From the NCBI RefSeq assembly GCF_000263635.1, contig NZ_ADEV01000009.1, positions 372,001-436,000 of the forward strand: DNA of 64,000 bases. The letters are read 5' to 3'. A program made the position numbers and the translations under genes. Below, piece after piece: positions 17,487 through 25,743 of this stretch. Position 1 is the first letter of the stretch, and each line of letters opens with the position of its first letter. The notes beneath the pieces are model-generated. The model did not search any database. It was not told the origin of the DNA and saw only the letters and a program-made list of their open reading frames with translations. The stretch comes from Gardnerella greenwoodii 00703Dmash. Its GTDB lineage: Bacteria; Actinomycetota; Actinomycetes; Actinomycetales; Bifidobacteriaceae.

Positions 17487-19298
17487 TTAGTGCTTTCGAG
17501 GAGCGTAAATAACGCGCTCAATAAGCTCGTGGTAACGCTCAACAACTGCCTGACGTTTAGCTTTTAAGCTTGGCGTAAGCAGACCGTTATCTTGCGTAAA
17601 AGCGTCCGGCACTATTTCAAACTTGCGAATAGACTCCGCTCTAGAAACAAGCAAATTAGCTTTAGTGACGGCACGCTCAACTTCTGCACGTACAATTCCG
17701 TTTACTGACGCTTCTTTAAGCGAGCGCACTTTGCACGCTCCTCTGGAAGCAAGCCAAGAATTTACTTCCGCCAAATCAAGCGCAATAAGCGCCGCAACAA
17801 ATGGCTTTCTGTCTCCAATAACAACCGCTTGAGAAACAATTGGAGAAGACATTAACGAAGCTTCTAACGCGTTTGGAGATAAATTCTTTCCGCCAGCCGT
17901 AATAATAAGATCTTTCTTTCTTCCGGTAATACGCACAAAACCGTCATCATCTAAAGAACCAAAGTCACCCGTATGCAACCAGCCGTTTACAATTTGTTGA
18001 CGAGTAAGCTCCGGATTATTATGATACCCTTTGCATACTGCTGGGCTTTTAATACACAGCTCACCATCATCCGCAATTGCAACAGACACGCCTTTTACCG
18101 GCAAACCAACAGTTCCAATACGGTATCCGGTTGTAGGATTCACCATAGCCGGAGCACAAGTTTCAGTCATTCCGTAACCTTCAAGCAAAGGCAAACCGAT
18201 GCCGTTAAAGAAGTGCGCAATAGACATATCGAGAGGAGCGCCTCCGGAAATAGCGTACGAAACAGAACCGCCAAAGACTTGCAAAAGTGGCTTATAAACT
18301 AATTTTTTGCATAATGCGTGGCTTAAAGCAAGCATAGGCGGAACCATCGCTTTAGACTGCTGAGAATAAGACCATTGACGCGCAACTTTTGCCGCATAAG
18401 CAAAAACAAAACCTTTAACTCCCCTGCCAGCTTTTTGCGAAGCAGCGTTATAGATTTTTTCAAAAATACGAGGAACGCCAAGAATAAAAGTCGGCTTAAA
18501 CGTTTGAAAATCAGACAAAACTGTTTTCAAATTGCTCGTTAAACCAAGCGTAACGTTTCCAGCAAAGCAGAAGAATTGCATAAATCTTGCGAACACGTGA
18601 GCAAGAGGCAAAAACAGCATTAAGCGAGGATTACCTTTTAAGGCAATATCTGGCATAGAAACAACGCCTGACTTTGCAATAAAAGCAAAATTACTATGCG
18701 TAAGCTCAATTCCTTTAGGCTCGCCTGTTGAACCGGAAGTGTAGACAATTGTTGCTAAATCACTTCCGCAAACCGCGTGAACTCGCTCGTAAAACTCCGA
18801 ATCAGTTACAGTTTTACCGTACTCAATAAAAGCATCAAGCGCTCCACGGTTTATAACATAAACGTCGTGAAGAGTAGAGCAATCATCCTTAACAGCTTCT
18901 ATTTTTGGAAGCATATCGGCAGACTCAACGAATATTGAGCAAACTTTAGAATCCTCAACAATATGCTGTATTTGAATAGATGAGCTAGTTTCGTAAATTG
19001 GCACGGTTAAAGCGCCAATAGACATAATAGCCATGTCAAGAACAGTCCACTGCCATGAAGTATGCGCAATAATCGAAATAGAATCCCCCGGCATAACTCC
19101 GCGCGCAATAAAACCTTTAGCAACAGCAACTACCATATCTCGAAATTCTTTAGCAGAATAAGACTTCCACGAGCCTAAAGAATCAACATACTCAATTAAC
19201 GAATCATTAGCGCAACGAGAAACTCGATCTTCTAGCAGAGAAAAAATATTAACATCTGTATCAATAGCTTCATCAAGTGGACGAGAATATTCTTGCAT
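17487..19298 (-). CDS. Long-chain acyl-CoA synthetase (AMP-forming)
   Basis: An AMP-forming ligase that activates fatty acids to acyl-CoA through an acyl-adenylate, at the inner face of the membrane. The P-loop-like motif YTSGSTGEPKG is at residues 186-196, followed by LPLAHVFARF, then GYGMTETCAP (adenine-binding A5), GWLHTGDFGSLDDDGFVRITGRKKDLI (A7-A8) and GKNLSPNALE. The length, 603 residues, and the motifs match FadD/FAA-type ligases. ATG at 19298 has AGGAG 5 nt upstream. A role in recycling or taking up host fatty acids is inference. It stands alone and converges with the lipoprotein gene. Confidence 0.9.
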   Translation of the reverse strand: MQEYSRPLDEAIDTDVNIFSLLEDRVSRCANDSLIEYVDSLGSWKSYSAKEFRDMVVAVAKGFIARGVMPGDSISIIAHTSWQWTVLDMAIMSIGALTVPIYETSSSIQIQHIVEDSKVCSIFVESADMLPKIEAVKDDCSTLHDVYVINRGALDAFIEYGKTVTDSEFYERVHAVCGSDLATIVYTSGSTGEPKGIELTHSNFAFIAKSGVVSMPDIALKGNPRLMLFLPLAHVFARFMQFFCFAGNVTLGLTSNLKTVLSDFQTFKPTFILGVPRIFEKIYNAASQKAGRGVKGFVFAYAAKVARQWSYSQQSKAMVPPMLALSHALCKKLVYKPLLQVFGGSVSYAISGGAPLDMSIAHFFNGIGLPLLEGYGMTETCAPAMVNPTTGYRIGTVGLPVKGVSVAIADDGELCIKSPAVCKGYHNNPELTRQQIVNGWLHTGDFGSLDDDGFVRITGRKKDLIITAGGKNLSPNALEASLMSSPIVSQAVVIGDRKPFVAALIALDLAEVNSWLASRGACKVRSLKEASVNGIVRAEVERAVTKANLLVSRAESIRKFEIVPDAFTQDNGLLTPSLKAKRQAVVERYHELIERVIYAPRKH

Positions 19299-19431
19299 AT
19301 GCGCTCCTGTGTTGCATAATCGATGTTAATCTTTACTATACGCTGTTCACACCCTCACACTATGGCAATATCTACAAGATTGACGCAGATTTTGTTCAGT
19401 TTTCTACAAATATGAATATTAATTATGTTAT

Positions 19432-20046
19432 TTAGTCGACTGGCTTAAGAACGATTTTTTTGCGAGCAGTCATACTTGCAGGGTTTACGTAAGTGCGATT
19501 CTTTCGTTTTAGACCCCATTGCACGCAGCGATTTGCGCAATGATCCGATCCACCTTCAACATGAGCAAATTTTTGCCCCTGCTTTACAAACACTCCAACA
19601 GTAAGATTTGTTACTGCAGGCTCAAAAGTAGAAGTAAGCTCACCATGCCTAATTGTTACAACAGACTTTCGCGCAACTTTACCAACAAAACTAATAACAC
19701 CATCTGCAGGAGCATAAAGAGGAGTTCCTTTTGAGGCTGCTAAATCCACACCGCGATGGCCAGCCATCCAAGGCTTAGGCGGCGGATTAAAAGCTTTTAC
19801 AATGCGAGGAGGCTTTACCGGCCACTTCATAGTAGATTTGCACGTTTCTTCACTATAAGAACTTTTAGCAAGAGCGCAGGTTTTACAGCATGCACCTAAA
19901 GATTTAGAAGCGTAGTATTTAGCAGGGTTATTTTGCTGCATTTCATATTGCGAAAACAGTGCATCTAATAAAATAACTGAGATTATAAAAATCCCAAAGC
20001 AGGCAGCTATTCGGCAATATAATTCATAATTTTTGCGAATACACAT
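19432..20046 (-). CDS. M23-family (LytM-like) cell-wall protein with a missing zinc ligand
   Basis: An exported or membrane-anchored protein of 204 residues: short basic N-terminus, one hydrophobic segment (about residues 12-31), a Cys-rich linker, then an M23 peptidase domain. Active M23 enzymes cut peptide bridges in peptidoglycan using zinc bound by an HxxxD and a later His. GHRGVDLA supplies the first pair. In the second motif, which reads xLHWG in actinobacterial relatives, this protein has CVQWGLKRK: His is replaced by Gln (codon CAA). It may therefore be an inactive, binding or activator form. Start at 20046 follows a GGGGGGA sequence; an ATG at 20058 lies upstream of it. It stands alone before tRNA-Asn. 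Confidence 0.8.
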   Translation of the reverse strand: MCIRKNYELYCRIAACFGIFIISVILLDALFSQYEMQQNNPAKYYASKSLGACCKTCALAKSSYSEETCKSTMKWPVKPPRIVKAFNPPPKPWMAGHRGVDLAASKGTPLYAPADGVISFVGKVARKSVVTIRHGELTSTFEPAVTNLTVGVFVKQGQKFAHVEGGSDHCANRCVQWGLKRKNRTYVNPASMTARKKIVLKPVD

Positions 20047-20184
20047 ATATCCCCCCATCCATATTTATAAAGCGGCTTTTATAAAAGTTTTGCAGCTAAT
20101 TTGCCAAAATCATAAGCTTTTAGCGCATTGTGGATAAAACATATGTTTATAAGCACTATTTCGACACGCCAAAACACGCCATAT

Positions 20185-20212
20185 TTGCATCTTCAAAAAT
20201 TCCGTGTAATAT
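20185..20212 (+). promoter_or_regulatory. Promoter of tRNA-Asn
   Basis: TTGCAT (20185-20190) and TAATAT (20207-20212) are separated by 16 bp and lie about 40 bp before the tRNA. This is a plausible sigma-70-type promoter, inferred from consensus only. Confidence 0.5.
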
Positions 20213-20250
20213 AAATGTCTTGTGCGCGGCAGTAAGCCTGCACAAAATAT

Positions 20251-20326
20251 TCCTGCGTAGCTCAGTTGGCAGAGCGTTCGACTGTTAATCGAATGGTCGC
20301 TGGTTCAAGCCCAGCCGCAGGAGCCA
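20251..20326 (+). tRNA. tRNA-Asn (anticodon GTT)
   Basis: Acceptor TCCTGCG pairs with CGCAGGA; D-arm GCTC-AGTTGGCA-GAGC; anticodon loop CTGTTAA gives GTT; T-arm CTGG-TTCAAGC-CCAG. CCA is encoded (20324-20326). As an ANN-decoding tRNA it is a substrate of the TsaB/D/E system encoded in the same window. Confidence 0.97.
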
Positions 20327-20330
20327 TCAA

Positions 20331-20356
20331 GCCACTGGAAGTCCAGTGGCTTTTTT
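20331..20356 (+). terminator. Terminator of tRNA-Asn
   Basis: GCCACTGG and CCAGTGGC form an 8-bp stem with a 4-nt loop, followed by TTTTTTG, starting 4 bp after the encoded CCA. Confidence 0.9.
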
Positions 20357-20535
20357 GTTTTTAAGAACACGAGAATACCCCGCGAATTGCTAATTAGGCT
20401 TAAGGCAACACCCTCAAATATCAACAAGATATACGCCTAACAAAGTGGCTAACTTAAAAGCTTTGTCGTAAAATAGATACAAATGTGTCATCAGAAGATA
20501 CGCATTGGGCAATCATTAACAAACAGAGGAAAACA

Positions 20536-21474
20536 ATGATTCAACACACCTCCGAAAGTGCCGATAAAGGCAAAAAGAAGAAGCTAATCATACTTATTGT
20601 AGGTATTGTTGTACTTGCATTAGCTCTTAGCGCGCTTGGCGCATTTTGGTATGTAAAACAAACTGAGCGCACAAAGGCTGCACGTAAACAGTGCGAAGTT
20701 AAAGTTGCCCAAGTTATGAAAGCTAAGAAAACGTGGGACACTTTAGTTAAAAACAGAATTCTTATTAAGCTTTCGGAAGATAAGTCTGAAAATGGCAAGA
20801 AGCTTGCGAAAATAATAAAAGAGACAACTCCTGAAGTTGTAAGCTGCACAGCAAACTCTCCAGAAGAGCTTGGAAGCCAAAGCGCTGAGGCTTTGGCAGC
20901 TTCTGAATGGTATGCGGTTAAAGCAAAAGAAATTAGAGCTTTAGCTGTTGAATTACTAAATAGCGCTGACACAAAAGCTGAAGACAAAGATAAGAAAGAA
21001 GAAAAGAAGGAAGAAAAGAAGGAAATACAGCGAACAACCAGCAATGTGATTAGGCGTGCGAACGTTATTCCTCAAAAGACGAAGCCAGCGCCTCAGAATA
21101 ACAACAAGAAGAAAGACACTAAAAAGCCAGAATGCAAAGAAGGCGACAAGAACTGCAAGAAACCACAGCCAAAATGCAAGCCAGGCGACGAGAACTGCAA
21201 GGAACCACAGAAAGAATGCAAGCCAGGCGACGAGAACTGCAAGGAACCACAGAAAGAATGCAAGCCAGGCGACGAAAACTGCAAGAAACCACAGAAAGAA
21301 TGCAAGCCAGGCGACGAAAACTGCAAGAAAACTAACCCACCTGCAACTAACCCACCTACAACCAACCCACCTACAACCAACCCACCTACAACCAACCCAC
21401 CTACAACCAACCCACCTGCACAAAACCCACCTACAACCAACCCACCTGCACAAAACCCACCTGCAGCACATTAA
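20536..21474 (+). CDS. Membrane-anchored protein with Cys-bearing 14-residue repeats and NPP-rich tail
   Basis: I recognise no family. ATG at 20536 has AGAGGA 5 nt upstream; a longer frame from 20485 has no ribosome binding site. In order: about 16 polar residues ending in KKKK; one transmembrane helix (about 17-38, LIILIVGIVVLALALSALG) that leaves the rest outside; a helical region of about 120 residues with two Cys; a Lys/Glu-rich stretch; five 14-residue repeats of the form KECKPGDENCKEPQ, each with a C-x6-C pair; nine pentads of the form TNPPT; end AAH. The proline-rich tail looks like a wall-spanning segment, but there is no LPXTG. The ten repeat Cys could form disulfides or bind metal outside the cell; this is inference. 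A bidirectional terminator follows. Confidence 0.8.
   Translation: MIQHTSESADKGKKKKLIILIVGIVVLALALSALGAFWYVKQTERTKAARKQCEVKVAQVMKAKKTWDTLVKNRILIKLSEDKSENGKKLAKIIKETTPEVVSCTANSPEELGSQSAEALAASEWYAVKAKEIRALAVELLNSADTKAEDKDKKEEKKEEKKEIQRTTSNVIRRANVIPQKTKPAPQNNNKKKDTKKPECKEGDKNCKKPQPKCKPGDENCKEPQKECKPGDENCKEPQKECKPGDENCKKPQKECKPGDENCKKTNPPATNPPTTNPPTTNPPTTNPPTTNPPAQNPPTTNPPAQNPPAAH
21127..21330 (+). repeat. Five in-frame 42-nt repeats (Cys-pair repeats)
   Basis: Units start at 21127, 21169, 21211, 21253 and 21295 (last one shortened to 36 nt). Units 2-5 are nearly identical at DNA level, which points to recent expansion and likely length variation among strains. Each encodes C-x6-C. Confidence 0.92.
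21331..21465 (+). repeat. Nine in-frame 15-nt repeats (NPP pentads)
   Basis: Nine units encoding TNPPT, TNPPA, QNPPT or QNPPA. The central copies are identical in DNA (ACCAACCCACCTACA), a form prone to slippage that keeps the frame. Confidence 0.92.
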
Positions 21475-21489
21475 TAAAATAGAATTATA

Positions 21490-21527
21490 AAATAAAGCTC
21501 CCAACGGATTCGTTGGGAGCTTTATTT
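21490..21527. terminator. Bidirectional terminator between the Cys-repeat gene and lysP
   Basis: A perfect 17-bp inverted repeat (AAATAAAGCTCCCAACG and its complement) around the loop GATT. It has A/T-rich ends on both sides and lies between two convergent genes. Confidence 0.88.
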
Positions 21528-21544
21528 GTGCCTTTAAATAGTTT

Positions 21545-23038
21545 TTAAGCTCTTACCTGATTAGCAGCTTTAATACCGGCTAAATCAACTTCTTCAAGCG
21601 GAATAACCTTAGTATGATTCTTAATCTTGTATCCAACGTACAAAATTAAGAACAGTGGCACAGACATGTACGTAATGCCAATGGCCTGCCAGTTAAGAGT
21701 TGCAAATGAGTGCAAATCCTGGCCAATAATAACAAGAACGCACAGAAGGAACGCAACAATCGGGCCAAAAGGATACCACTTTGCTCGGTACACTAAATCG
21801 TCCAAAGAATGTCCCTGAGCCACATATGCTTTTCGGAAGCGGTAATGCGCTAAAGCAATACCCGCCCAAGCAATAAAGCCTGTTAAACCACTTGCAGCAA
21901 CCAAGAACATGTATATTTGCGAGCCAAAAATACTCATGAAGAACGTGAACAAAGCCACCACAAATGTTGCAATCAAAGCTGGAACTGGAATACCACGGAA
22001 GCTTACTTTGCCGAAAACTTTCGGAGCATTACCGTCTTTTGCAAGAGCATAAAGCATTCTAGTAGAAGCGTACATTCCAGAATTTGCTGCAGAAATAACA
22101 GAAGTTAAAATAACAGCATTCATAACTGCTGCAGCGGCTGCAAGACCTGCACGCTGGAACACGAGTGTGAATGGGCTTATAGCAATATCAGTTACTTCTG
22201 ATCCAAGCAAATTCTTGTCGGTGTAAGGAATAATGCATGCAATAACGAAAATTGCGAGGATGTAGAAAAGAAGAATACGCCAGAACACTTGCTTTACAGC
22301 CTTTGGAATGCTCTTTTCTGGAGTTGCAGACTCGCCTGCAGTAATACCAATAAGCTCAGTTCCTTGGAACGAGAATCCAGCAATAGCAAACGCGCACAGC
22401 ACTGCAGGAACACCACCGGCAAACGGAGCATCCTTATGCGTAAAGTTTTGCAAGAATGGAGCTTTGCCGCCAATAATGCCAACAATTGTAAGCATGCCAA
22501 CAACGAGGAACACAATAACCGCAACAACTTTCACAATAGAAAGCCAGTATTCTGTTTCGCCGAAGCACTTAACTGTAAGAACGTTAATCAGCAAAATAAG
22601 CATAAGAACCGAAAGCGAGAAAATCCATATTGGCACTTTCGGGAACCAGTATTGCAAAACAATTGCTGCAGTACTAACGTCTACAGCCACCGTAATAGCC
22701 CAGTTAAACCAATAGTTCCAGCCCATTGCAAAACCTAAAGCAGGATCAACAAAGCGTCCGGAGTACGAAGCAAACGAGCCACTAATAGGCATAAACGTTG
22801 CCATTTCTCCAAGAGAAGTCATAAGGAAGTAAACCATAATGCCGATTGCGCCGTACGCAAGCAAAGCGCCGCCAGGACCAGCCATGTGAATTGTTGCACC
22901 ACTGGCAACAAATAAGCCGGTACCAATGCTGCCGCCTAAAGCAATCATGGAAATATGACGTGTTTTCAAAGCACGATGAACATCGTGATTCTGCTGAGAA
23001 GTTTGTTCAGCAGTAGATGGTAATGAACTATTACTCAT
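21545..23038 (-). CDS. lysP: Lysine-specific amino acid permease (APC family)
   Basis: An integral membrane amino acid importer of 497 residues with about 12 hydrophobic segments. The APC signature is near the N-terminus: ALKTRHISMIALGGSIGTGL, then GPGGALLAYGAIGIMVYFLM and SLGEMATFMPISGSFASY, as in the LysP/Gap1 branch. FSFQGTELIGITAGESA lies at the usual position of helix 6. An upstream lysine riboswitch supports lysine as the substrate, stronger evidence than sequence similarity alone. The ribosome binding site AAAAGGAGGAAAA before ATG 23038 is very strong and appears to be the target of riboswitch control. It ends at a bidirectional terminator shared with the Cys-repeat gene. Confidence 0.92.
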   Translation of the reverse strand: MSNSSLPSTAEQTSQQNHDVHRALKTRHISMIALGGSIGTGLFVASGATIHMAGPGGALLAYGAIGIMVYFLMTSLGEMATFMPISGSFASYSGRFVDPALGFAMGWNYWFNWAITVAVDVSTAAIVLQYWFPKVPIWIFSLSVLMLILLINVLTVKCFGETEYWLSIVKVVAVIVFLVVGMLTIVGIIGGKAPFLQNFTHKDAPFAGGVPAVLCAFAIAGFSFQGTELIGITAGESATPEKSIPKAVKQVFWRILLFYILAIFVIACIIPYTDKNLLGSEVTDIAISPFTLVFQRAGLAAAAAVMNAVILTSVISAANSGMYASTRMLYALAKDGNAPKVFGKVSFRGIPVPALIATFVVALFTFFMSIFGSQIYMFLVAASGLTGFIAWAGIALAHYRFRKAYVAQGHSLDDLVYRAKWYPFGPIVAFLLCVLVIIGQDLHSFATLNWQAIGITYMSVPLFLILYVGYKIKNHTKVIPLEEVDLAGIKAANQVRA

Positions 23039-23069
23039 TTTTCCTCCTTTTATGTCGCATCAGAGGCAA

Positions 23070-23275
23070 AACAAGCAACAGCGTGCGTGTCGATAGCGCT
23101 CCGCAGCGAATGCCGAATCGCTGCGACAGTACTTGGCATATTAAACCAAGTCCCAGCTCACTACCTTTGGAAATCAGTAGTAAACTTCGGCGCTCTCCCC
23201 TTTTGTAAGTAATCAACGCTTTTCCGAGCTCATACTTACTACTCTTGTTGAGCGCAACCTCTGGTCGATGGTGTT
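23070..23275 (-). promoter_or_regulatory. Lysine riboswitch (L-box) upstream of lysP
   Basis: Read on the minus strand, the conserved L-box blocks appear in order: AGAGG-TTGCG (23262-23253), AAGAGTA (23246-23240), AAAAGGGGAGAGCGCCGAAG (about 23204-23185), then GGGACTTGG and the closing TATCGA segment. These match the known lysine aptamer core closely. Downstream, TTTTGCCTC (about 23070-23062) can pair with GAGGAAAAA that contains the lysP ribosome binding site, which suggests control of translation. No T-run terminator is seen between aptamer and gene. Lysine binding would hide the site and lower import; this direction is inferred from the family. Confidence 0.88.
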
Positions 23276-23333
23276 CATTATTAGTACTACTTAGCGACAA
23301 ACACACAGAATTGCGGCGTGGCGGAAAGAGAAT

Positions 23334-23370
23334 AAAAAAATCTCGGCAAATTATGTAACTTGCCGAGATA
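23334..23370 (-). terminator. Terminator of tRNA-Ala
   Basis: On the minus strand TCTCGGCAA and TTGCCGAGA form a 9-bp stem with a 9-nt loop, followed by seven T. It lies between tRNA-Ala and the lysP leader, so lysP must have its own promoter between about 23333 and 23276. Confidence 0.92.
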
Positions 23371-23375
23371 AATCG

Positions 23376-23448
23376 TGGAGCTAGGGGGATTCGAACCCCC
23401 GACCCCCTCCATGCCATGGAGATGCGCTACCAGCTGCGCCATAGCCCC
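23376..23448 (-). tRNA. tRNA-Ala (anticodon GGC)
   Basis: Acceptor GGGGCTA pairs with TAGCTCC (one G-T wobble), D-arm GCGC...GCGC, anticodon loop ATGGCAT gives GGC, T-arm GGGGG-TTCGAAT-CCCCC. CCA is not encoded. Followed by its own terminator. Confidence 0.97.
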
Positions 23449-23557
23449 GTTTTTAGTTATGCTGTTCAAGCGAACCTTTGATAGGATACAACAAATTAGC
23501 GCTCTATCCAAATGCGGCGTGTCGAATCAGCTTAAATATTACTAAAAATATCGCTAC

Positions 23558-24655
23558 TTAATTACCGCTTGAACTACCGGAATTTTCTGCATTTCCAGAA
23601 GTAGACGCTCCGCCTGAAGCTCCCCCTGAAGAAGATCCTGAACCGCCGTTAGAAGAACTACCGGAAGCACCACCAGGAGCAGTTGACGAGGAAGACTCCC
23701 CGCTCCCGTTACTTCCAGAAGTTGATTCTCCAGAATGCGATCCGCCACTTGTTGAAGAATTATCACCGCCAGACTCACCATCTGCAGAATTTCCTAAATT
23801 AGAATCCGAGTCATCGCGGGAATGTAAACCGCTGTTTTCATCCTCTTTTTCTGAATCCTGATTTTCTGAATCACTATCAGACGGCTTCTTATGCTCAACG
23901 CCATTATTGCTATTTTGTTGAGGATTTACCTGATTTTTAGGCTTCTGCTGAATCTGCTGAGGCTGAATATTGTCCGTTCCCTTGCCTTGCGTAAAAAGCA
24001 AAACAATTCCTGCAGTAACAACAACAGCAACTAAAGCGCTTATTACAGCTATAGCAATAGTTGCAGCATAACTATTCTTAGGTCGATTTAAATTACTTTC
24101 GTTAGCATAATTAGAATCGCGAATAGCTTTAGATAACGGCACAGGCTGACTCAACTCGCCTTCCGACAATTCCATATCTTCTTCGCGCTGCTCTCGTAAA
24201 GCAGAAAGCTCTAAAAGTCGCGTATTTTCTAATTCTGGATCTTTAGCTTCAGAGCTTATAGTTCGCCCAGAATTAACTTCACTATTTTGCCTAGAATACG
24301 CCATACGAGCATCATCTCCCGCGACTTTATATCCAGCATTTCTTACTTCAACATTGTAGACAGGATGCATGTTAAGAGTTTGAACATTATCTTTATATTG
24401 CTTCGAATCATTAGCATAACCAGCAGAATCAGAATTATTAAGATTCTTAGGATTTGCTTCAGCTAACTTTCGAGAAGAAGCGTGAATAACATTCTGATAC
24501 AGCTGAGAAGCCACAGCCGACACAATCGAACCAATAGCCACACCAATAACCGAACCGGCAATACCAATTTTAGAAGCAAGCAAAAACGAGGTCACTGCTG
24601 CCAGCGAACCCGCTAAAACCTGCGTAAATGATATGCCTTTGAAGAAATTCTTCAC
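23558..24655 (-). CDS. Two-TM protein with Gly/Ser-rich tail, unknown function
   Basis: I do not recognise this 365-residue protein. GTG at 24655 is chosen because AAGG lies 7 nt upstream. A hydrophobic, Gly/Ala-rich N-terminal segment (about residues 10-55, SLAAVTSFLLASKIGIAGSV) could span the membrane or hairpin into it. A polar region of about 140 residues with a Glu-rich stretch (LREQREEDMELSEGELSQP) follows, then a clear transmembrane helix (about 195-218, ATIAIAVISALVAVVVTAGI). The last 150 residues are Asn/Asp/Ser/Glu rich and finally almost only Gly, Ser and Ala. The tail is probably disordered and outside the cell. It has no sorting signal. It stands alone beside tRNA-Ala. Confidence 0.7.
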   Translation of the reverse strand: MKNFFKGISFTQVLAGSLAAVTSFLLASKIGIAGSVIGVAIGSIVSAVASQLYQNVIHASSRKLAEANPKNLNNSDSAGYANDSKQYKDNVQTLNMHPVYNVEVRNAGYKVAGDDARMAYSRQNSEVNSGRTISSEAKDPELENTRLLELSALREQREEDMELSEGELSQPVPLSKAIRDSNYANESNLNRPKNSYAATIAIAVISALVAVVVTAGIVLLFTQGKGTDNIQPQQIQQKPKNQVNPQQNSNNGVEHKKPSDSDSENQDSEKEDENSGLHSRDDSDSNLGNSADGESGGDNSSTSGGSHSGESTSGSNGSGESSSSTAPGGASGSSSNGGSGSSSGGASGGASTSGNAENSGSSSGN

Positions 24656-24789
24656 GTGTTTACCTTAACTACCTAACAATGTATTGCGAAACATAAATGC
24701 AATATGTATAAACTTACTACAAATTACAAATTACCATTCACAACGATGGTATCACTCAAGACATGAGTTGGATAGCTATTTTTATGAAT

Positions 24790-25743
24790 CTACTTAGTTC
24801 TTTCTTTGCTGCCATAATGTTCGCCCAAACTTGCAATAATAATGGCTGCAAATATTAAGGCAAATCCCACAAATGCCATATTTGACACATGCTCATGGTA
24901 AAGCAGCGTAGAAAATAGCAGAGTAAATAAGCTTTCAGTGCACATAATAACCGATGCGTTTGCTGTAGAAAGATTAACCAAACTATAGTTTTGCATAATT
25001 TGTGCCACAACAGTTACCACAACAGTTAAGTAGAACATGTTTGCAAAAATAGAAAGATGATCCGCACCGTTGAAATTAGGCAAAGGCTCATAAATTAGCG
25101 CTCCAGCTAAGAACAGAACTCCTGAAACAACAAATTGGCCAAAAGTTAAGGTTACAGGATTGTATTTTCTTGAATAATACGCAAGGAACGTAAGATTAAA
25201 AGCAAAAACTGCAGCGCATACAAGAGTCAGAATATCGCCATAAGAAAGCGTAAGAGCAAACATTCCTGGCTTTAAAGCCACAAAACCAACGCCAGCAACG
25301 CAAACTACCGCAGCAATCAAACCTAGTATCGTAGGCTTTTTCTTAACAATTAGCCAAGCTGAAAATGGTGTAATCACGCAGTAGGCTGCAGTAAGAAAAG
25401 CGCTACGACCCGGATCAATTGTTTGCAATCCTTCAGTTTGCAAAACTAAAGTTGCGTAGTATGTAACTCCGGTTATTAGCGAAGGAATAATCAATTTTTT
25501 TGTAAAAGTTTTACGAAGAGTGCCGAAAAAAATTACAAACATAATCGCGCACGCACCAACCATGCGCACTCCCATAAGCCATTGAACCGGAAAAACTTCA
25601 AGAGCATACTTTGAAGAGACATAACTGCCACCCCAAATAGCAGCGCAAACCAACAACATTAGTTGAGAAATATGAACACTCTTCCCTTTAGGCATGCCAG
25701 ATTTATCAACTATTGTTTTAGCTGCTTCACCATTAGCTTTCAT
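24790..25743 (-). CDS. EamA/DMT-family transporter
   Basis: A 317-residue membrane protein of the drug/metabolite transporter superfamily, with ten hydrophobic segments arranged as two five-helix EamA repeats. The first repeat begins LMLLVCAAIWGGSYVSSKYALEVFPVQW, with the W-G-S/F pattern and conserved P typical of helix 1, and DPGRSAFLTAAYCVITPFSAWL follows. The second repeat begins GDILTLVCAAVFAFNLTFLAYYSRKY, and TESLFTLLFSTLLYHE is the typical helix 9 motif. ATG at 25743 has GGGGAGG upstream. The substrate cannot be deduced. The gene has no operon partner; a 411-bp spacer with repeats precedes it. Confidence 0.88.
   Translation of the reverse strand: MKANGEAAKTIVDKSGMPKGKSVHISQLMLLVCAAIWGGSYVSSKYALEVFPVQWLMGVRMVGACAIMFVIFFGTLRKTFTKKLIIPSLITGVTYYATLVLQTEGLQTIDPGRSAFLTAAYCVITPFSAWLIVKKKPTILGLIAAVVCVAGVGFVALKPGMFALTLSYGDILTLVCAAVFAFNLTFLAYYSRKYNPVTLTFGQFVVSGVLFLAGALIYEPLPNFNGADHLSIFANMFYLTVVVTVVAQIMQNYSLVNLSTANASVIMCTESLFTLLFSTLLYHEHVSNMAFVGFALIFAAIIIASLGEHYGSKERTK

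Noticed and set aside
20956-21504. Minus-strand frames rich in Trp, Val, Gly and Phe opposite the Cys-repeat gene
   Set aside because: They mirror the 42-nt and 15-nt repeats and have no start signal; the plus strand has a ribosome binding site, transmembrane helix and terminator.
23031-23417. Open frame of about 128 codons on the minus strand across the lysP leader
   Set aside because: It covers the lysine riboswitch, part of tRNA-Ala and its terminator, has no ribosome binding site, and ends within the start of lysP.
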